Numbered from the stretch's first letter, positions 1 through 15,304 are shown. The stretch is 64,000 bases of DNA from Lycocorax pyrrhopterus obiensis (GCA_014706295.1 JACSVZ010000016.1:8909168-8973167); one strand, 5' to 3'. The notes: generated by a model from the sequence alone, not told the origin. Made by a program: numbers and translations.

Positions 1-3000
1 TTATATGTTAGTTCGCAAAAGTGTGTTAAATGGCATAAGGTAATTGGTTTTTTGCCATCCACTCCTTGAGGGTATTGGTCAAGTTCTAAGACACCCATTT
101 CTAAATATTTATCTAGTTAGAACCATAACAATCCTGCCAAACAACCTGCAGGTGCAAGAAGTTTACAAAACTGTAACATTGTTTTGAGTTACTTGCATGG
201 GAAAGACAGAACTCACACAAATGCTGCAGAGAGCTGAAGAAATTCTCTGCTGAAGCTTTTTCAGCATCCATAAATACACTTCCAGCTTTTGGAAGTTAAT
301 TTTCAGGGCCTCACTTCTGCACAGACTTGGGGAACATTTAAACTCACACATAAACATCAAGATTGTTTTGGACACAGCACGTGTAAATCCAGCACTCCTT
401 GCTCAGCTTCAGTCATTTACTATCAGCCAACCTCCGTGAAACAACACAAATAAAATCTTTGTGCTGCCAGCACTTTCTAACAAAAACTACTAATCAGATT
501 TAATGGAGCCAGGTTTTGCTTTGTTTCCTGCTAATTTCTTAGCTGCCTTATATAATAGACCTACTTACAGTAATATTCTGGTCTGTGTTTGTTACAGGGG
601 ATGTATCAACTTACTGGGGCAAGGAAGGTCTCAGCCCAAGCTCCCGGTTGCTGCCGCTGGATCTGTGCAGGAGTCAGACACAACCACCAGGAGCACAGGG
701 CTGGGAAGGCAGCCAGCAGCTCTGCAGCTGCTCTGACCCTCCTTTGGTCACTTTGACTCATCACTAGATCTTAACAAAGTAAAGAACCCCAAAGCTCTTC
801 AGGACTAGCAGTTGGGTCGATAAAGGCAAGTATCTGGAGAGGGTCAACAACTCTCATGACCAGGAACAGTTTTACTTGGGAGCAGAAAGGAAATCTGTGT
901 AAAGCAGGTCTCTGAATCATGGCTTTGCCTTCTGGAAGGTTGCTCCAAGCAGGCTGGGAGGTCTCCTTTGGAAATACTGAAACTAAAGAAAAGGTCTGTG
1001 TGAAGGAAGGCTTCCTTCCTACGTAACTATTACCTTATGCAACCCAATCACAAGAAAAAGGATGAAAACCTATGGATTTCGGGAGCTGAGTAGCCTAACT
1101 TTATTGAGAAATAAATGATGCCTCTAACTTCACTTCAGTCTCAATGCTGATGCTGGTATTTATTCCCTGGGATTTGTAAAGACGTTTAAACAAGTGAGAG
1201 TTCTTTATAAGAATACTGGGGTATACCGTGTTAAGTTAGTTTTCATCTAAATTTCTTAAAACAGGATGTCTTCAATATTGATGAAGAACAAAAAAGCCTT
1301 TGAGTGAAGAAAGACAAAAAAATCCTTTAAATACACACAAATGTTTGTTTCAGAAAATTCTCTATTTTGTAATGAACTGGGTTTGCTTTTAAAATACCTT
1401 GATTTCTTGTCATGTGTGGATGGATTATGTGAGGAGAGGCTGAGCAGGCTCACACCTAAGACCACATCAGCTTCTGGACTTGCAGCTGGACCAGGGAGAC
1501 TTGTGGGATGCAGTCACCACGGGCACTGGGAAACCTGACAGGAAAAACAAATGCGTGGGGAACTCGTGGCATTTCTGGAAACAGAACCAGCAGATGAAAA
1601 AAGAGGACAAAGAGCCAGAAGGTAACCCAGGAAGAGGAAAGGTGAGGATCTCCCAAAGGGGCAGGGTGGAGGTGTTCCTGATGGTTATTCCCCTCCTGTT
1701 CAGACACAGGAGCTCGAAGTCTGTGGCTGGGCACTCAGTCACGGTCCCTCCTTCTCTGTGCACTTGAACTTGGTGCTTGACTTGCAAGGCTGATGATATT
1801 TAAAATCCATATCTGAGTTTGTTTCTGCTCTGGAAACTTGCCCAAGCTGCGAAAGAAATTCAGCTCTGGCTCAGATGTGAACTCCTTTGAAGCCCTCGTG
1901 GCTGTTGCAGTCCTTTTTCAGCAATGACCTACCAAAGGAAACCTGTACATTTTTAAGCCAGGCTTTCAAACACACTTGCTAAATCTCTACAGTTCATGGT
2001 GTTTTGGAGGGGACAACAAGCTCCCATGTCTTTAAGTGAACTCCCTCCACATCTGAAGTTAGGTAAGACTCCAAGTGCCCAGGAATGCAGTCGGACTCTT
2101 TCAGGTAGTTCTAGCAGCAGGGATGGACAGTGACTCAGTGAAGACAAGTGGAAGTGAGTCATGGAGCAGCATTTCCCCTTACTGAGGCAGAGTGTCCTAC
2201 CCTGAGCCAGGGCCTCTGAAAGCCAAAGTGATTACATTAGATTCCTGCTGCCTTTTCTGAAAAGAGCTAATGAGATAAAGCTGGAGGGGAGAGATGTGAA
2301 TGTCCCTCTTGGAAAGGCAGAGCTCCCTACGCGCCACCAAGGCCACCCTCTCACACAGGAGTAAAACACCCTGCAGCAGGGACCTTCACTGCTGGGGCTG
2401 CCTGCTTTTTTAGCAATATGAGAATAGAGCTGGAATGGGCCTCTGAAGGTTCCCTCCTGCACAACAGTATTAGAAATAATTAATATTATCTAAATTACGT
2501 CTATAGGACCAGGAAAAGCATACAGACATCCTGAAAAAACAGGAAATCTCAAGTAATGCTCAAATGCTTGAATAAGACATGTAGGTCACTCCCCCTACCC
2601 CCCCACAGGCATGCTGTAACACAGTCAGACAAGAATCTGGGGCACAATCATTCCCTATATTTTGAAAAAAACAAGCAAAACTGACAGCAGCATGCATTTA
2701 CTTGGCAACAGCAAGGTAGTCTCCTGTGTGCCATTAATTCACCTGCACTTTTTCTAGCCTCATAACCCATGCTTCCCCATCAATCTCCTGGTTCAGTATC
2801 AAGATCAGATCTGGTTTAGCTCACATTTCCACAGAACTCAACAAACCCTCACTCCGCTGGGGTAGACGGCTCAGAATATATCAAACTCTTCTCATGCAGT
2901 AGCTCCCAGCCATGTTTCACTGAAAACCTTCCCCAGGAGGGACTGGGCTAACCTGTCACCTGTCAGCCTAGCTTATGTTAAAGGATGACTATTGAAGATG

Positions 3001-6000
3001 AAGCAAACTAGTTACTTATGGTGCTGACTGATTTTTTGGGAAAAAAAATAATAATTTATTCAGCAGCTCTAAATTCTCCTAACCCTACAATTCACTGCTA
3101 TACTTATAGACCCACATATAGCTACATTTGATATTTATGTCTAGCTAGGCTCCATTTAGCCAGGGAAATGCCACTACATGGAAGGCAGCCATCTGTTCCA
3201 AAACAATCAGGTTGACCTTGTTTTCCAGTAGGCTGAGATCTAAAAGAAGGGCACGTCTTTGTCCCTCTGAGGAGGCAAGGTGCCACGCTCTCAAAATGCA
3301 GAACAGCTTCACAGGGACACTGAGAATCCCGCCACAATGTCCGGAAGGACGCGACAGGCAGGATCCGGCTGCCAGAGCAGGGGCTGCAACAGGTATTTCC
3401 ATCTCCATGAGCACAGACTGAAGGCATGATGGATCCTGAGGATTCTGCTGGGCTCTCCTGAGAAGCAGGGAGCAGTTAATCACTGCCTCAACGTCAGAAC
3501 TACTCGTCTGCCTTGGTACCTGTGAGAACAGCTTGCAGCTGATGCATTGGAGCCGTCTGATGAGCTGGCTTACACGGAACACAGAGCCCTCTGGAAGTCC
3601 CACAGTGCCTGATCAAGGGTGGAAGATGGAAGACAAACTTATTTCTGACCTTAGAAGAAAAGAAACGCATCCCCTCGGGCTTGGGAGAATAGGCACCTCT
3701 GTAAAGTTTTAAACTTTTAAAATTTAACTTCAGAAGCTATTCTTTTTCTTATAAAAGAAACAAAGAACAGAACTATCACAATCCCATCTCTGAGTGCTCT
3801 GTCAATAATTAATGATGACACACCTAACATAACCAGCTCTGGCACTACAAGAACTCCCTAATGCTTTGCTGTGTGAGTAAGGCATTGACTGCAGCCCTGG
3901 GGAGCTGGCAGGTCCGAGGAGCCTTGATGAGCTCTCCTGAGCACAAACTGAGAAGTGAGTGAAGAAATCTGATAATCTGACCAGCAAACAGTTGTGCCTT
4001 TTCCTACACAACACTGTGATCACTAATGAGCACCAAGGCAGGCAGCAGCCTGGCCTGTGCTCAGATGAGAGTGCCTGAGGGAGGGAACACCCACCTTCCA
4101 ATGCCACAGGGCTCAGACTTAACCCAGGACACTGGCCCAAGACCACATTTATGTCAAAACCTACTGGACAATTTCTGGCTACTGTTGACCTGGGCTGGGG
4201 AAAGATTCCTGAACCCATCCTTTAATCCCAGTTTGTTTTGGTCCTTTGTGTTAATCTTTCTCCAATTATTATTTTTCCAGACAAACTCACATTTTTGCTG
4301 AGTACAGAGAGCAGAAGATTAAATGGCTGGCTGAATCAGTCATTAAAAAAAACCCAAAAAGCCTACACTTGCTTTGCAATTAAGAGAAAAAAATGTGTCT
4401 GGAGAATAGGGAAAATTTTCAAACTTGTTTTTAAACCTTCCAGCCCTTCCCACAGAGAATGCTTCCAGTAATAGAAATGTCAGAGCAAAGGCCATCAGCT
4501 GTCCTCATCCACAAGGCAAGGACTCCAGGGCAGGGAGCTCAGAGGCCCCCAGGTGCTCAGGACTACGTGCAGACCCAGGCTTTGGTGTCCCAGAGGATTT
4601 CTTGTTGCTGACGGCTTCTGAGTGGTGTAATACACCTCACATGGCCAATTTGCCTGGGTGGCTTTTAACAATCTCTTCAGAATTTATTGCTTTCTTGCAT
4701 CCATATCTTTCCAGAAATCCTTCTCTATTTTTAATATGATATTCGACTACACAATGCATCTGATTTCCCAGGGAACAACAGCTCTTCAGTAGGACCCTTT
4801 TTAATGAGCAACTGAAAAAAAGCATCTTCTGTAGAATCAACATTTGAGATGAGGCCTCAGAAACAGTATTCAGTTTAGATTTTAACTGGTTTCCTCCTTT
4901 TGATTTTGTTTTATTCCTGCACTTCATAAGTTCCTGTTTGATCTCCCCTATTGTCAATATTCCTCAATTTTTGCTGGCAGCTCTGCTTTGAGACCTTCAT
5001 TACTATTGCATGCCATACAATGTAGGCTCCATCTGTGAGCAACACGATTTGCTTTGCTGATATCTTTCCCCCTGCTGCATAAATAACCACCCTAAGCTTT
5101 GACATCCAAACTGGGCTCTCTCCCACATCTCAGGCTCTGTGGCTCATGAACAATGATTTGGATGCTGAACAATCCAAATCTCACAATATCAGGAGTTATT
5201 AGTAAAGCCAGGTATACTTATAATGCCATTTATTTATTAGAATCACATCTGTCAATATTTAAGTCTCTCCGGGCCTTGAAATTAATAGGAACTTGAACAT
5301 AGGAATCTGAAAGGCTCGGAAGGCAAACATGACAAGTTCCAGAAGGGATGTGCCACGGGACCCAAGTTACAAATCATCCATCCTTGGACACCCTTTTTCT
5401 CAGGCTGTGATTCCGTGGGGAACACAGTCACCCGGTGCATGATCTCCGATGGCTTGTGACAGGGTACGTACACAACCTCTTGCTGCAGACATCTGTAAAT
5501 TGAGCTCTACCACTGCCAAAATCAATGCAAACCTCATTTCCTCCTGATCACACCTTCCATGGGTTTGACAATGCTACCCGCTCACTACAGCATGGCAAAG
5601 CTCTGGGAAGTCACAGCCCTCATAACTAGAACTGCTCTCCCCATCCTTCTGGCTCTGGTTTCCCAGCCCAAGACAGTCAGCCTGTTGCTGGCATCCCATC
5701 CCAGATTTCACCATTCCAGTGAACCCCCCAGCTCTCCTCTATAAGATTTTATGTATCATCTCTGCTGGGCCTTTGTTGTTACCCCATAATATCTAAACAG
5801 CCACACCACTCTCCCACCCCACCAGGAGGCCTGGCCCTGCCCAAGGAGCGAGGCCAGCTCTTCTGAAAGGGTCCAGACTGGCCATGGTATCTGCAGACTC
5901 AGAAGTGGGCTCTGGAAATCATGTCATGACAGAAATGGCAAATCATCAGCTACTGCAGTTCCAGGACAACTCTCTTTTCCACAGTGATGTTATCTGGTTT

Positions 6001-9000
6001 CATCTGCCAGAATTATTTTCATCTATCAAGAATAACTCAGCCTGTTGAATAAGCGCCTTTACTGTGACAGAAAGCTGTAGAATTTGGGGCTAATGTGGGT
6101 AGGAGGAGCTGATGTGATCAGTTAAACTTTGTACGAATCAACTCAAGAAAGCAAACCCACAGTAAATTGGCTACAGTGCTGAAAGATGAAAAACATACTC
6201 AGTTTTCAACAAATCATTTCAAACTTTCTCTTTCAACAGCTGTAGTTAATTAGGTGCTGCCTACACATCCATGAGCTTTCACAAGTCAATGAAAACAATG
6301 CCCAAAGACAGAAAGGTTCATCAGACTCAAATGGTTTCGTTGTGTGGGCTTTCTTTCTCGTTATTTGTCTGACAGGCAGAAAAACAACTTTCTACTCACG
6401 TTGTACAGGTAATTAAAGTCAATGTTTGTAAGCAATCCTACGCTCCCCATGGTCCCAGCACTCCAACTGCATAGGCAAAGCTAAACCTAATATTTTGTCA
6501 AGACCAAGCATCATCCTTCTGTTCTAAGGCAGCTTCAACTGACCACTTAGAGGATGGGATAGCTTTGGGAGTAAAACTGCCCTTATTCTACCTCTGGGTA
6601 AAAAGCAGCAGCTCTTGTCTAAGACATTTAAAACTAGAGAGGAAGAGTTCAGCAGTGAATAACTCACCATTTAGGAATTTATCCAGTTTTGACCTTGTCT
6701 GAAAGGAAAGTCCTACTCACCCAAGACAGAATATTATGAATGCTTTGATCATGGCATGTTGGAAGCTGGAGTTTACAGCTCATTACAACGAGTGAAACAT
6801 CTCTTGTCATTATACCGATTCAGCAGCAGCTCTAAATGATCCAGTCACCCCCGGAAGATGTTTATGAACAGGAGAACCATCAGTGAACAAACCCGGACAA
6901 CTCTGCTTTCTTTGAGAACACACAAATTTAGGCAATGATAGATACCAGAAACTCAGATTTCCTGTAAAATCCATGTCTTGCCCTATCAAGGGCATTTGCT
7001 TCCCCAAGAACTCTCTTTTAGAAATCAAATATGGTTGAAAAGGTTGTGGCAAGTGAGATGTAGATGATGGTCAGAGCTATATTACACAAGCTTTACATGA
7101 AATTGTTAAATCATATCTATGCTTGACTGACACCAACGCCTATCCAAAAGCTATTTACAGTGGTATCAACACATCAGTGAGATCATTGTCCTCTTCCCTC
7201 ACTTCCCAATACCTGGATTCTAGCAGATCCAGGTAAATCAACTGCGTCTTCATAATGAAAACAGAAATTTAATTATTCACAAGCATTCCCCTTGAGCTTT
7301 CTCGGGGCTTTTTGTGAATGATTAACAGAGCAGCTGCTCCAGACAGCACTCTCAATCCCTGCTTGCTGGCCTGTTAACAGCAGTGACTCATCAGCACATG
7401 ACGTCAAAGCCTCCTCTCCTCTGAAATGGCAGGAAGGAGGTTTCATTAAAAAGATAAAAAAAGGTATCAACATAACAGCCTGAACTTCCTCCCAAACACA
7501 GGCGTTTGGTCAGGGGTCATCTCTGCTGCTGCCTGAGGAGCTACACCCTGCATATGCACCCACAGCACCTTCGAAGGGTAAACTTTTCTGTTGAGTACCA
7601 AAACCATAAACATACTTCTTCAGGCACGCTGATTTATCAGCTACTGACTGGAAAATGAAAACAAACTCCCCAGCCTCAGGCCTTCTGGTAAGCCCTGCCT
7701 GTGCACCCCACAGGAACCTCGCTGCTCAGCTCGGCAGGGCAGTGAGCACACGCCCTGCCCTGGATCTCCCTGCACTCACAGCAAGGTGGGAGGGCTTCTA
7801 CAAGATGCTGACACAACCCAAAGTAGCCCTTCATCAGTCCTTGAAGCTGCCCAAATGATGCTGCCCAGTAACACCCGATAAGGGTGCCCAAACAGACAGC
7901 AGAGCAGCATCAACAAGTCTGGTGCTACCAAACCCCAGACCCCCTCTCCTCTGTGCCTTGCTAAGGTCGCGTGAAATGTGAAGACGTTCAAAAAAAAAAT
8001 CATACATTAACACAGCCCTGAATTTGTGAAACAAACCAGGGCTGAGAGCCATAAGAGGTAAAAGCAGAAGACGTAACCTAGAAAGGGGCTATTTCTGTGT
8101 AGTTAAAACTCAGATTTTTACCTGAGACTGCAAGTCCTGTTAGATGGACCCTGGCATTTTACCCAGAAAACCTGCAAAGTGCTAGAGAGGGGAACAAGCT
8201 GGGTAACTTGAGATTTAGCTCTTACACAGGATTAATTACTAACATCTGTGATACATATTTTCTCTGCTAGCTTTAGGCAGCACAACCAAGCCCCAGCCTC
8301 CTCTGAACCCAGGCAGCAGCTCTCACTCCTCAGCTGGGAATGGCAGTGGCAGGGGCAGGGGATATATTTAGCTCCGATCCCGGCTGCCTGGAGGGCAGCA
8401 TCACTTACAGCTCCCGAATCCCGACCTCCCCAGCACGGTGTTGGAAGTGGAAATATGCTGTTAGCTCCATCTCTTCACCAAAGTCAGCCAATTAGGGAGA
8501 AAAGCAGAGGTTTGCAAAGTGCATGTGGCAATGTGGGGCCAGCCACGCACACGGGGTTTGTGCCAGCCATGGAAAATGCTGCCGGAGTATCGCTGTGCTC
8601 CCACCTGAGCTCTTTCCCCCTGCTCAGGCTACAGCCATGGTATGAAAGGCAGGAATGACTGAAATGATAGACCAAACATAGAAAAGGTGCAGAAAAAAAC
8701 TGTTACACTCAGGCCAGGGGTTGCCATGACACTGCCCTCTGCCCAACATACTTTTCTATTTAAAAATAACCAACAAAATCAACACCATCTTTCTGTCATT
8801 TTGGTGTGAAATGGGTTTCCTGCCTGACCTTAACATCCTTAGCCTTGGCTTGGTTTAACTGCTTGCTTTTCTGTGGGGTCTCTGCATTCCAAATCAGTTT
8901 TCTCAGATAGATCTGCAGCAGAGATGGAAAGTTCACAGCAAAATGCCCTCTGGGTGTCCGAGTTAACTCTGGACAACAAACATGCTAAAATATGAGTGAA

Positions 9001-12000
9001 AATACTCTTTGTGCTTGTCTTTCTAGAATTGATTAGCAATGAAGTCCTAACAGACTTGAGTTTTCCATATGCCTCTTAATCTCACATTTGGACTCTAAAT
9101 AACATCCCAGTTTGGAGAAACACCGAGCTGCCATCTGATCTAGTAGCAGAAACACCCTACGCAAAGCATCACATACTGCAAAACTCACCTGAGCCAGACC
9201 GAGCTCTGCAGTTACTCAGGGAGGAGAAATGGCAAGTACAACACCAGAAATGTGGTCATTCCTCAAACAAGGCCTTCCAACAGACTTTGCATTCTTGGCA
9301 GAAACACGCACAGAAAGGAGACAAGAGAGAAAGGTGGTGGAAGTGCCATCAGCAGGAGCTGAGGGCTGAGCAGAACGTGGCTCCCAGGCTCCACTGCTCT
9401 GCCATCCCTGGAGAGACAGAGCCTTGCCTTCCTTTCTCTACTCATTTTTCACTGACTTCGCACAGAGGGAAGCGACAGGAGGTGAAGGGGAGTTTATGCA
9501 AGAATAGACATCAGGAAGAGGGAAGGAAGGAAAACAAGGCTGGAGAAAACAGGGAAGGTTTACAAAAAAGCAGCAGAGTATGGGGGCAGCAGCCATGCAG
9601 AAATAGAGAGCAGAATGAGTGAAAGCTGTGGATAACACCACCGAAAGTATTCCCCTCCAAATGGTGTGGAGACTGCATCTGAAGGCCTCCTTCTCAATCT
9701 TCCCTCTCACAAAAGTCTCTCCTTCCCATGGGGTGGCTCAGCCTCTTTGCCCTGCTCCTGCAGGGATGCTGGAAGCAGGAGAGTCTGCCTCCGCTCCCTC
9801 CAGCTGGTACCGGGGACTTCTCTAATGCTCTTGGCTGCCATCCCTGACCAAGAGATTTCCTGCTTCCCCAGCCTGTCCAAGGGGAAGCTGCGTGCCAGAG
9901 ACCTGGAGGACCTCCCTCCTGCTCCTGGCTGGGATCACCTTGGAGCAGAAGGGGAGCAGTAAGCACTTTCACTCCTGTTTACTCTGCCACACTGTCACTG
10001 CTTGGCCTCACACACAGCCTTCTGCAGCTACACAGAGTCATTACTTTAAAAAACAGCAGAAACCCCTCAACAACCATCAGTACCTTCTTATAAACAAATT
10101 TTGTATTTTCATTATGGAACAGAAGGAAAATGGAGGTTCTCTCTCTCTTTAAGAATCTATTTGCTTTTCTGCTAGTTTTTCCTTTTACCAGAGTAATCTG
10201 CAAATATTTAGGGTCTCACATTTTTCCTCTTTAGGAGAGAACTGGATGCTCCAACATGGTTATTATGACAACCTCCATTGCTCATGACACACAGGCTTCT
10301 CTGCCTGTTAATGCATGGCAGCACAAACCAACCATCAGCAAACCCTTGTGTCTCGCTGCCGGCCCCTCAATTCCTTCTACTGTCCCAAATGATTTCATTT
10401 CCCATCCCTCCTGCAAGCCAACACATTTTGGGACACTGTTTGGGCACTTACTTGCTGAACAGGACTAACCTGGCCACCACATTGTCAGAGACCAGCTGTG
10501 CACGTGTGCTCTTAGCCCTCTCTTCCACAGGCACCGGGGTGCAGCTGTGCCCAGCTGTGCTCCAGCACCCCACAGGAAAAGCCAGACAGCCAGAAATCAT
10601 CCCCTTTGTAATTCCTTCCTTCACTGTCTGACTTCATACCATACCCCATTTCATAGTTCAAGTTTCCTGTTCTCCAGAAAAGCCCTGCCTGTTAGGGGTG
10701 AGCTCTTCTGCTGCTTCCCAGCTAGAAAATACGTGTGGGAACCTCACACTCACAGCCAGAACCTGTTAGAATTTAAACAAGCTTTATTTCTCATTAATTT
10801 TATCTTAAAGCATGACTGCAGAGTTGTAACAGTGAAAAAAACTCCCCTTTTCCTACACCTGGAAAGAAATAGCTGTTTCCTCAGTGCTGAACCAGCCAGG
10901 CAGGGGTAATTTAAACTCAAAAATGCAGGTACCCCATTAAAGCAGCCTGAGCTTTCTTCCATGTTTGTAACAGGGGACAACCCAAAGTATTTGTTGAATC
11001 CACAGCTGTTTTGAGCAGCTACAGAGTGTAAGAAAACAGGAGAAAAGAATTGTGCTTCTGCTTTTCATCAGCTTAGTTGCTATTTACATTTTCTGACCAG
11101 CTTCTCATCGCCACAACTGAATACGGTTCACACAAGAGAATCAAGGTTAAAACCCCTCAATAGCCCATACTGAAGGCACAGCCAGCCTTGTACTTCACTG
11201 CTCCTGAGCACTACCTGGGAGCTGGACAGCAAAACAGAGAATCTCTCAAAGGGCTGCTGCAGGGAAATGTAATAGAGGTTTTTCTTTATCTGTGCTTGAT
11301 ATCACACCTAGGACTGGGCTTATGCTGCAATAAAGGAGCTGGCATTGGGAAAAGCATTTCATCCCAGAGGGGGAGTTTAGTTTCAGGGCAGACTCTTCAG
11401 GAATGCTTTGAAATGTCCACCACAGACTGATTTGAAGAAGTTACAAAAACATCACTCAGGTGCAATTCAAGTGCAGCTGATCCTGCCTGGGACTGAAGGG
11501 TGAACAAAACTTCTTGAGATCTTAGGCTTTCCACTCTTGTGCAAGACTTAAGCATAAATGCTGGAATATATATTACAACATAACCTTTATGACAATTACT
11601 TACTTTCATCATCATTCAGACAGAACTGTCGTGCTAAATGTTGATGTTTCCTCGTATTCACCCAACCAGAATGAATCAATGTTTTACTACTGTATTTTAA
11701 AATAACTTATGATATTTCATTGCCCTCTGCGGTACCTTTTTGCCAGCAGAACATTCTTGTTGTTGCCAACATAACGCTCTGTGTCAGCCTTTGCCAAGCA
11801 AGAACTCATTATCCAAGCCAGTTTTCCTTCTCAGAACAAGCAAGGACCACCTTGTCCTTGACAACAGACACCAGAAAAAACCTTCCTTTGCCCCAGTGTA
11901 GCTGTCAGCTTACAAACCCAGCCAGCCTTCTTCATTTTCCCAGAATATTTCCTTCTTGCTACATAGTGAGATTGTGCCTTCAGAGCTATTATCCAGCATA

Positions 12001-15000
12001 ACGCTCACCTAGAACCATGTCCTAAGCCGTCTCAAGAAATAAAAAGATTCTTTCACCTGAAACTTCTGTGAAGAAGTTCCCTTGTGACTTGCCATTGTTG
12101 GCTCAGCCCAGCTAAGGCTGACTCCTCACTGTCAGCTTGGAGGAGGGCCCTGAAGTGTGATCTCCACAAGGCAGGGAGACTTAGAGCTGCTGGTAATTTA
12201 TTCATGCAAGATGGTCCAGAGGGCAGCTGAAATTCACAGCAAGCTGTACTGAATTTGTCACCCCGTGTAACTAGCGATTCCACATTCAGCATTGTTTTTT
12301 ACAACAGACACACAAAATTCACCTCTTCAGGAGAAAAACATTCTATTCCCCATTGCAGAATCTGGTGTGTTATGATACATATTGGGTTTGGAGCAGGAAC
12401 CCCAGAAGAGAGGAGAATTCTCAGTGGGGATTCTAAAAGGAGATGGCAGAAGGGTGACATCAACTTTAAAACACCTTTTTTATGTTCCCCTCCCCAAGTT
12501 TCCTTTCAGCATTAGAGAAAAGCAATCTTACCACACCAATACACAGGAGTAACCTGATTTGTCCATATGGATAAGTCCACAGAAATGTTCCCTACCTCAT
12601 GTTCCTGGACTCTCTGAAACCTACAACTACAGTCAAAAGGCAAAAACCTCAGCTAAACTGCTACTGTCCCCTGGCCTACAGGGGCATTCCAGACCATCCA
12701 CAAGTTTGTCTTCAACATGTACTTTCCACAAAAGTTGAACAATTTTGCAGTGCACTGGGAGTCCATGTAACATGCTATTTATTTGTAGTCAGCCAAAGGA
12801 TTGGCTTTGAACTATTTTCTTTGCACAAAAATATGTGGTTACAATATCTGTTGAATAAGTAAATAAAAAGACAAGGTTAAGTGAACTAGACAACAGAATT
12901 TGAAATAACTAAAATTCATGGTATTGTATAATGCTGGTCTTGCTTAGGGTTTGCTGAACACTGATTTCAAGAATAGCTTCTTCCTTTCCCTTAGCCTGTC
13001 TCATTAATCATGTTCCAAGGCAACAGGTTTCCATGACAGCAAACATTAACTCTCTTGCAGCACAGCCTGTTATTTCTGCTACAAACACTAAGCTTCCACT
13101 ACTATACTGTAACCCAGCCCAGCTATCTTCATGAAAAAAGATCCCTGAAATATCCTGACAGACATTTAAATCAACAGCTATATTTCATTTGCACTGTGAT
13201 CTTGCCAAGGAACACGCACACTACTGAATTCAGCAGGAATGTCGTCAGCTCCCCCAGAAGGACGTGGTTACCTGGTCTGAGCTCACGAGCCCTCTAAATC
13301 AGAAACACAATGATGCAGGATGATGATGATGCAGACTACATGCTCAGAAAGACACTGGATAAAGTTAGTGAAAACCCCATCACAGGGAGCAGCTGCAGAA
13401 CTGAGACCTTTGGGTTTCGTCATCTCAGGCAGGGTGAGAGCAACATCCCCCTCACGCAGGAGCTGACAGAAATACTTTCAAACGCATTTTCAGTGGAACA
13501 GAACATCATGGACAGGCAGGAATGGGAGTTCTGTCTCTCTGTGAACTGTGCATTGAGCTCTGTGCATTGAGCCTTGTTATTTTGAGGGGCTGTGGACTGA
13601 ACATCTCTTGAGTATCTCTGAAAGCCCCACTCACACTGTTACACTCTGATCTTCCCTTACAAGCCAGCCCCTCCTGACACCTCATGTATTGGTTCTGCAT
13701 GCTCCATTACTCCAATGCAGTGCTAAGCAGAGGATAAAAAATGTGCTCTCTATTGAAAAGACTGTGGAATAAAGGAAAAGATAGTAGATTATTCTTTTAT
13801 AAGTACAACATTATTCTGTCCAAGGAAAATTCAGACACAGAATCACACCTAAACTTTACCGTGAGTTTCCCACCAGGGTAAGTGGGAAGCACTGATGAGC
13901 TGCAGGAGCAGTTGGGAAATGTATCAAAGACTTTCAGTGGCTCTTGGTTAAACAAAAGCTGATAGGAGGCAACCTAAATGTCAGTTTTCTTAAGTTACTT
14001 GTAAGAATTGACACCTTTTAATGAACAGGCGGAAATTCACAATGAAGAAAGAAATGAAAATTATAAAAATTCATGAAACCTGTAAGATCCTGCTGCTCTT
14101 GCTTCTCAGTCACAATGATTTGTCAGATTTCTAATATTAGTTTTGACATTATTACACTTATTTTTATCCCAGTCTAATGTCTGTCTCTTCTGCCATGGTA
14201 TGTTCAGAGATGTTTCAACTCATGTGTTGCAAATAGTTGCACGATAGAGAAGCAGCTCTGTCCCAACAATTGAGCAGCAAGATCACACTAAGAATCCTCC
14301 AGGCAGAGATGCTCACATGAAAATCAAGCAGCTTTTTGTTACATGCAGCTGGTGAAAGCAAGGCATGGAATCTAGGCTAGTAACATGGCCATGATTAATG
14401 GTTATTTTAGTAAATGCAATTTTGCAAACTAGGACGTGTGCTGGAAGCTTGTCAGCAAGGTGAGAGTTTAGGTAACTGCAAAAGATGAGATGAGATGGGG
14501 AAAACTTCAGGAGCCTGCTAATACATTTTTGGATAATAATTTCACGAAGTTATCTCAGAAAACTTTACATTAAGCATTGCCTAGAATAGTCAGGCAAGCT
14601 GGAAAGAGAAACATCAACAGCAGATATAAATGGCAATGCTTCAGAGATTAGCCAATATGTACAAAGATATATGCACCTCCTGCTCTAGGAAAAATCAAGG
14701 AACTAAGACATGAAGAGCCATAAATCTCCTGATGAGCTATGCACTGCAGTGCACTGATCCATGTAGGGTCCTGTTAGTGGCAAAGACGGGAACACGTGCA
14801 GTCTGACAGCGACCTAAAGGCAACTCGACAATAACTGGGTTTCATTTGGGCTTCCTCCCTTTGGAGAAAGACCTGGGTTGAACTGAATCCCATTACAACA
14901 CCACTTAGCTGAGTGATCCCTTTCTTAATGAAGGTTGTGAAAAGTTTAAATACAAGTTTTATGTTTCAAACTCACCTGTTTTTAGGTATGCAGGCTGACG

Positions 15001-15220
15001 CTTGCAAAAGTCACATCAACTGAGGCTCACCTGCCTGCTTTGTGGAGCTCTTCTACACGTGGAAGCAACAGGAGTCTGTAGATGTTTCTTAAAGCACGAA
15101 CATAATTCAGCAGTTCTTTTAGAGTACTTAACATGCTTTCCATTCATCTTTGTAGCACAGAGGCAGGTGGCACAACAGGCACACCATTATTCCAATGAAT
15201 TTTTGCACGAGGGTAAGGAA
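1..15220. other. Non-coding 3' flank downstream of AP1S3
   Basis: I see no coding exon I can support here. Open frames are short, overlap on both strands, and lack splice-bounded or family-like protein sequence. Base composition is ordinary mixed AT-rich vertebrate DNA with modest GC-richer patches, for example around 8.3-8.6 kb and 9.7-9.9 kb. There is no CpG island, no obvious LTR or LINE, and no RNA gene I recognise. A 9-bp inverted repeat lies at 5155-5180 and is probably incidental. Part of this stretch could be distal AP1S3 3'UTR if polyadenylation lies further down than I place it; another minus-strand AATAAA lies near 10785-10790. Confidence 0.6.
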
Positions 15221-15266
15221 ACCAGACTAACTCCTTCACACTTACCAGACTAATTCCTTCACACTT
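15221..15266. repeat. Two-copy 23-bp tandem repeat
   Basis: The unit accagactaactccttcaca plus ctt occurs at 15221-15243 and again at 15244-15266, with a single C/T difference. It lies just beyond the proposed AP1S3 poly(A) signal. It looks like a recent local duplication and no function is apparent. Confidence 0.85.
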
Positions 15267-15304
15267 CTCAAGCTGACACTGGATACACCAGTTTGGCAAC
15301 GCTA

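Noticed and set aside
2411..2462. Possible ancient CR1 retrotransposon fragment
   Set aside because: Only a vague resemblance to the CR1 3' region; no terminal octamer repeats and too short and diverged to support without an alignment.
3145..3603. 152-codon minus-strand open frame downstream of AP1S3
   Set aside because: No domain, Kozak context or conserved-looking residues; overlapping frames on both strands are also open in this GC-richer patch.
5155..5180. 9-bp inverted repeat
   Set aside because: Short enough to be expected by chance several times in a 64-kb window.
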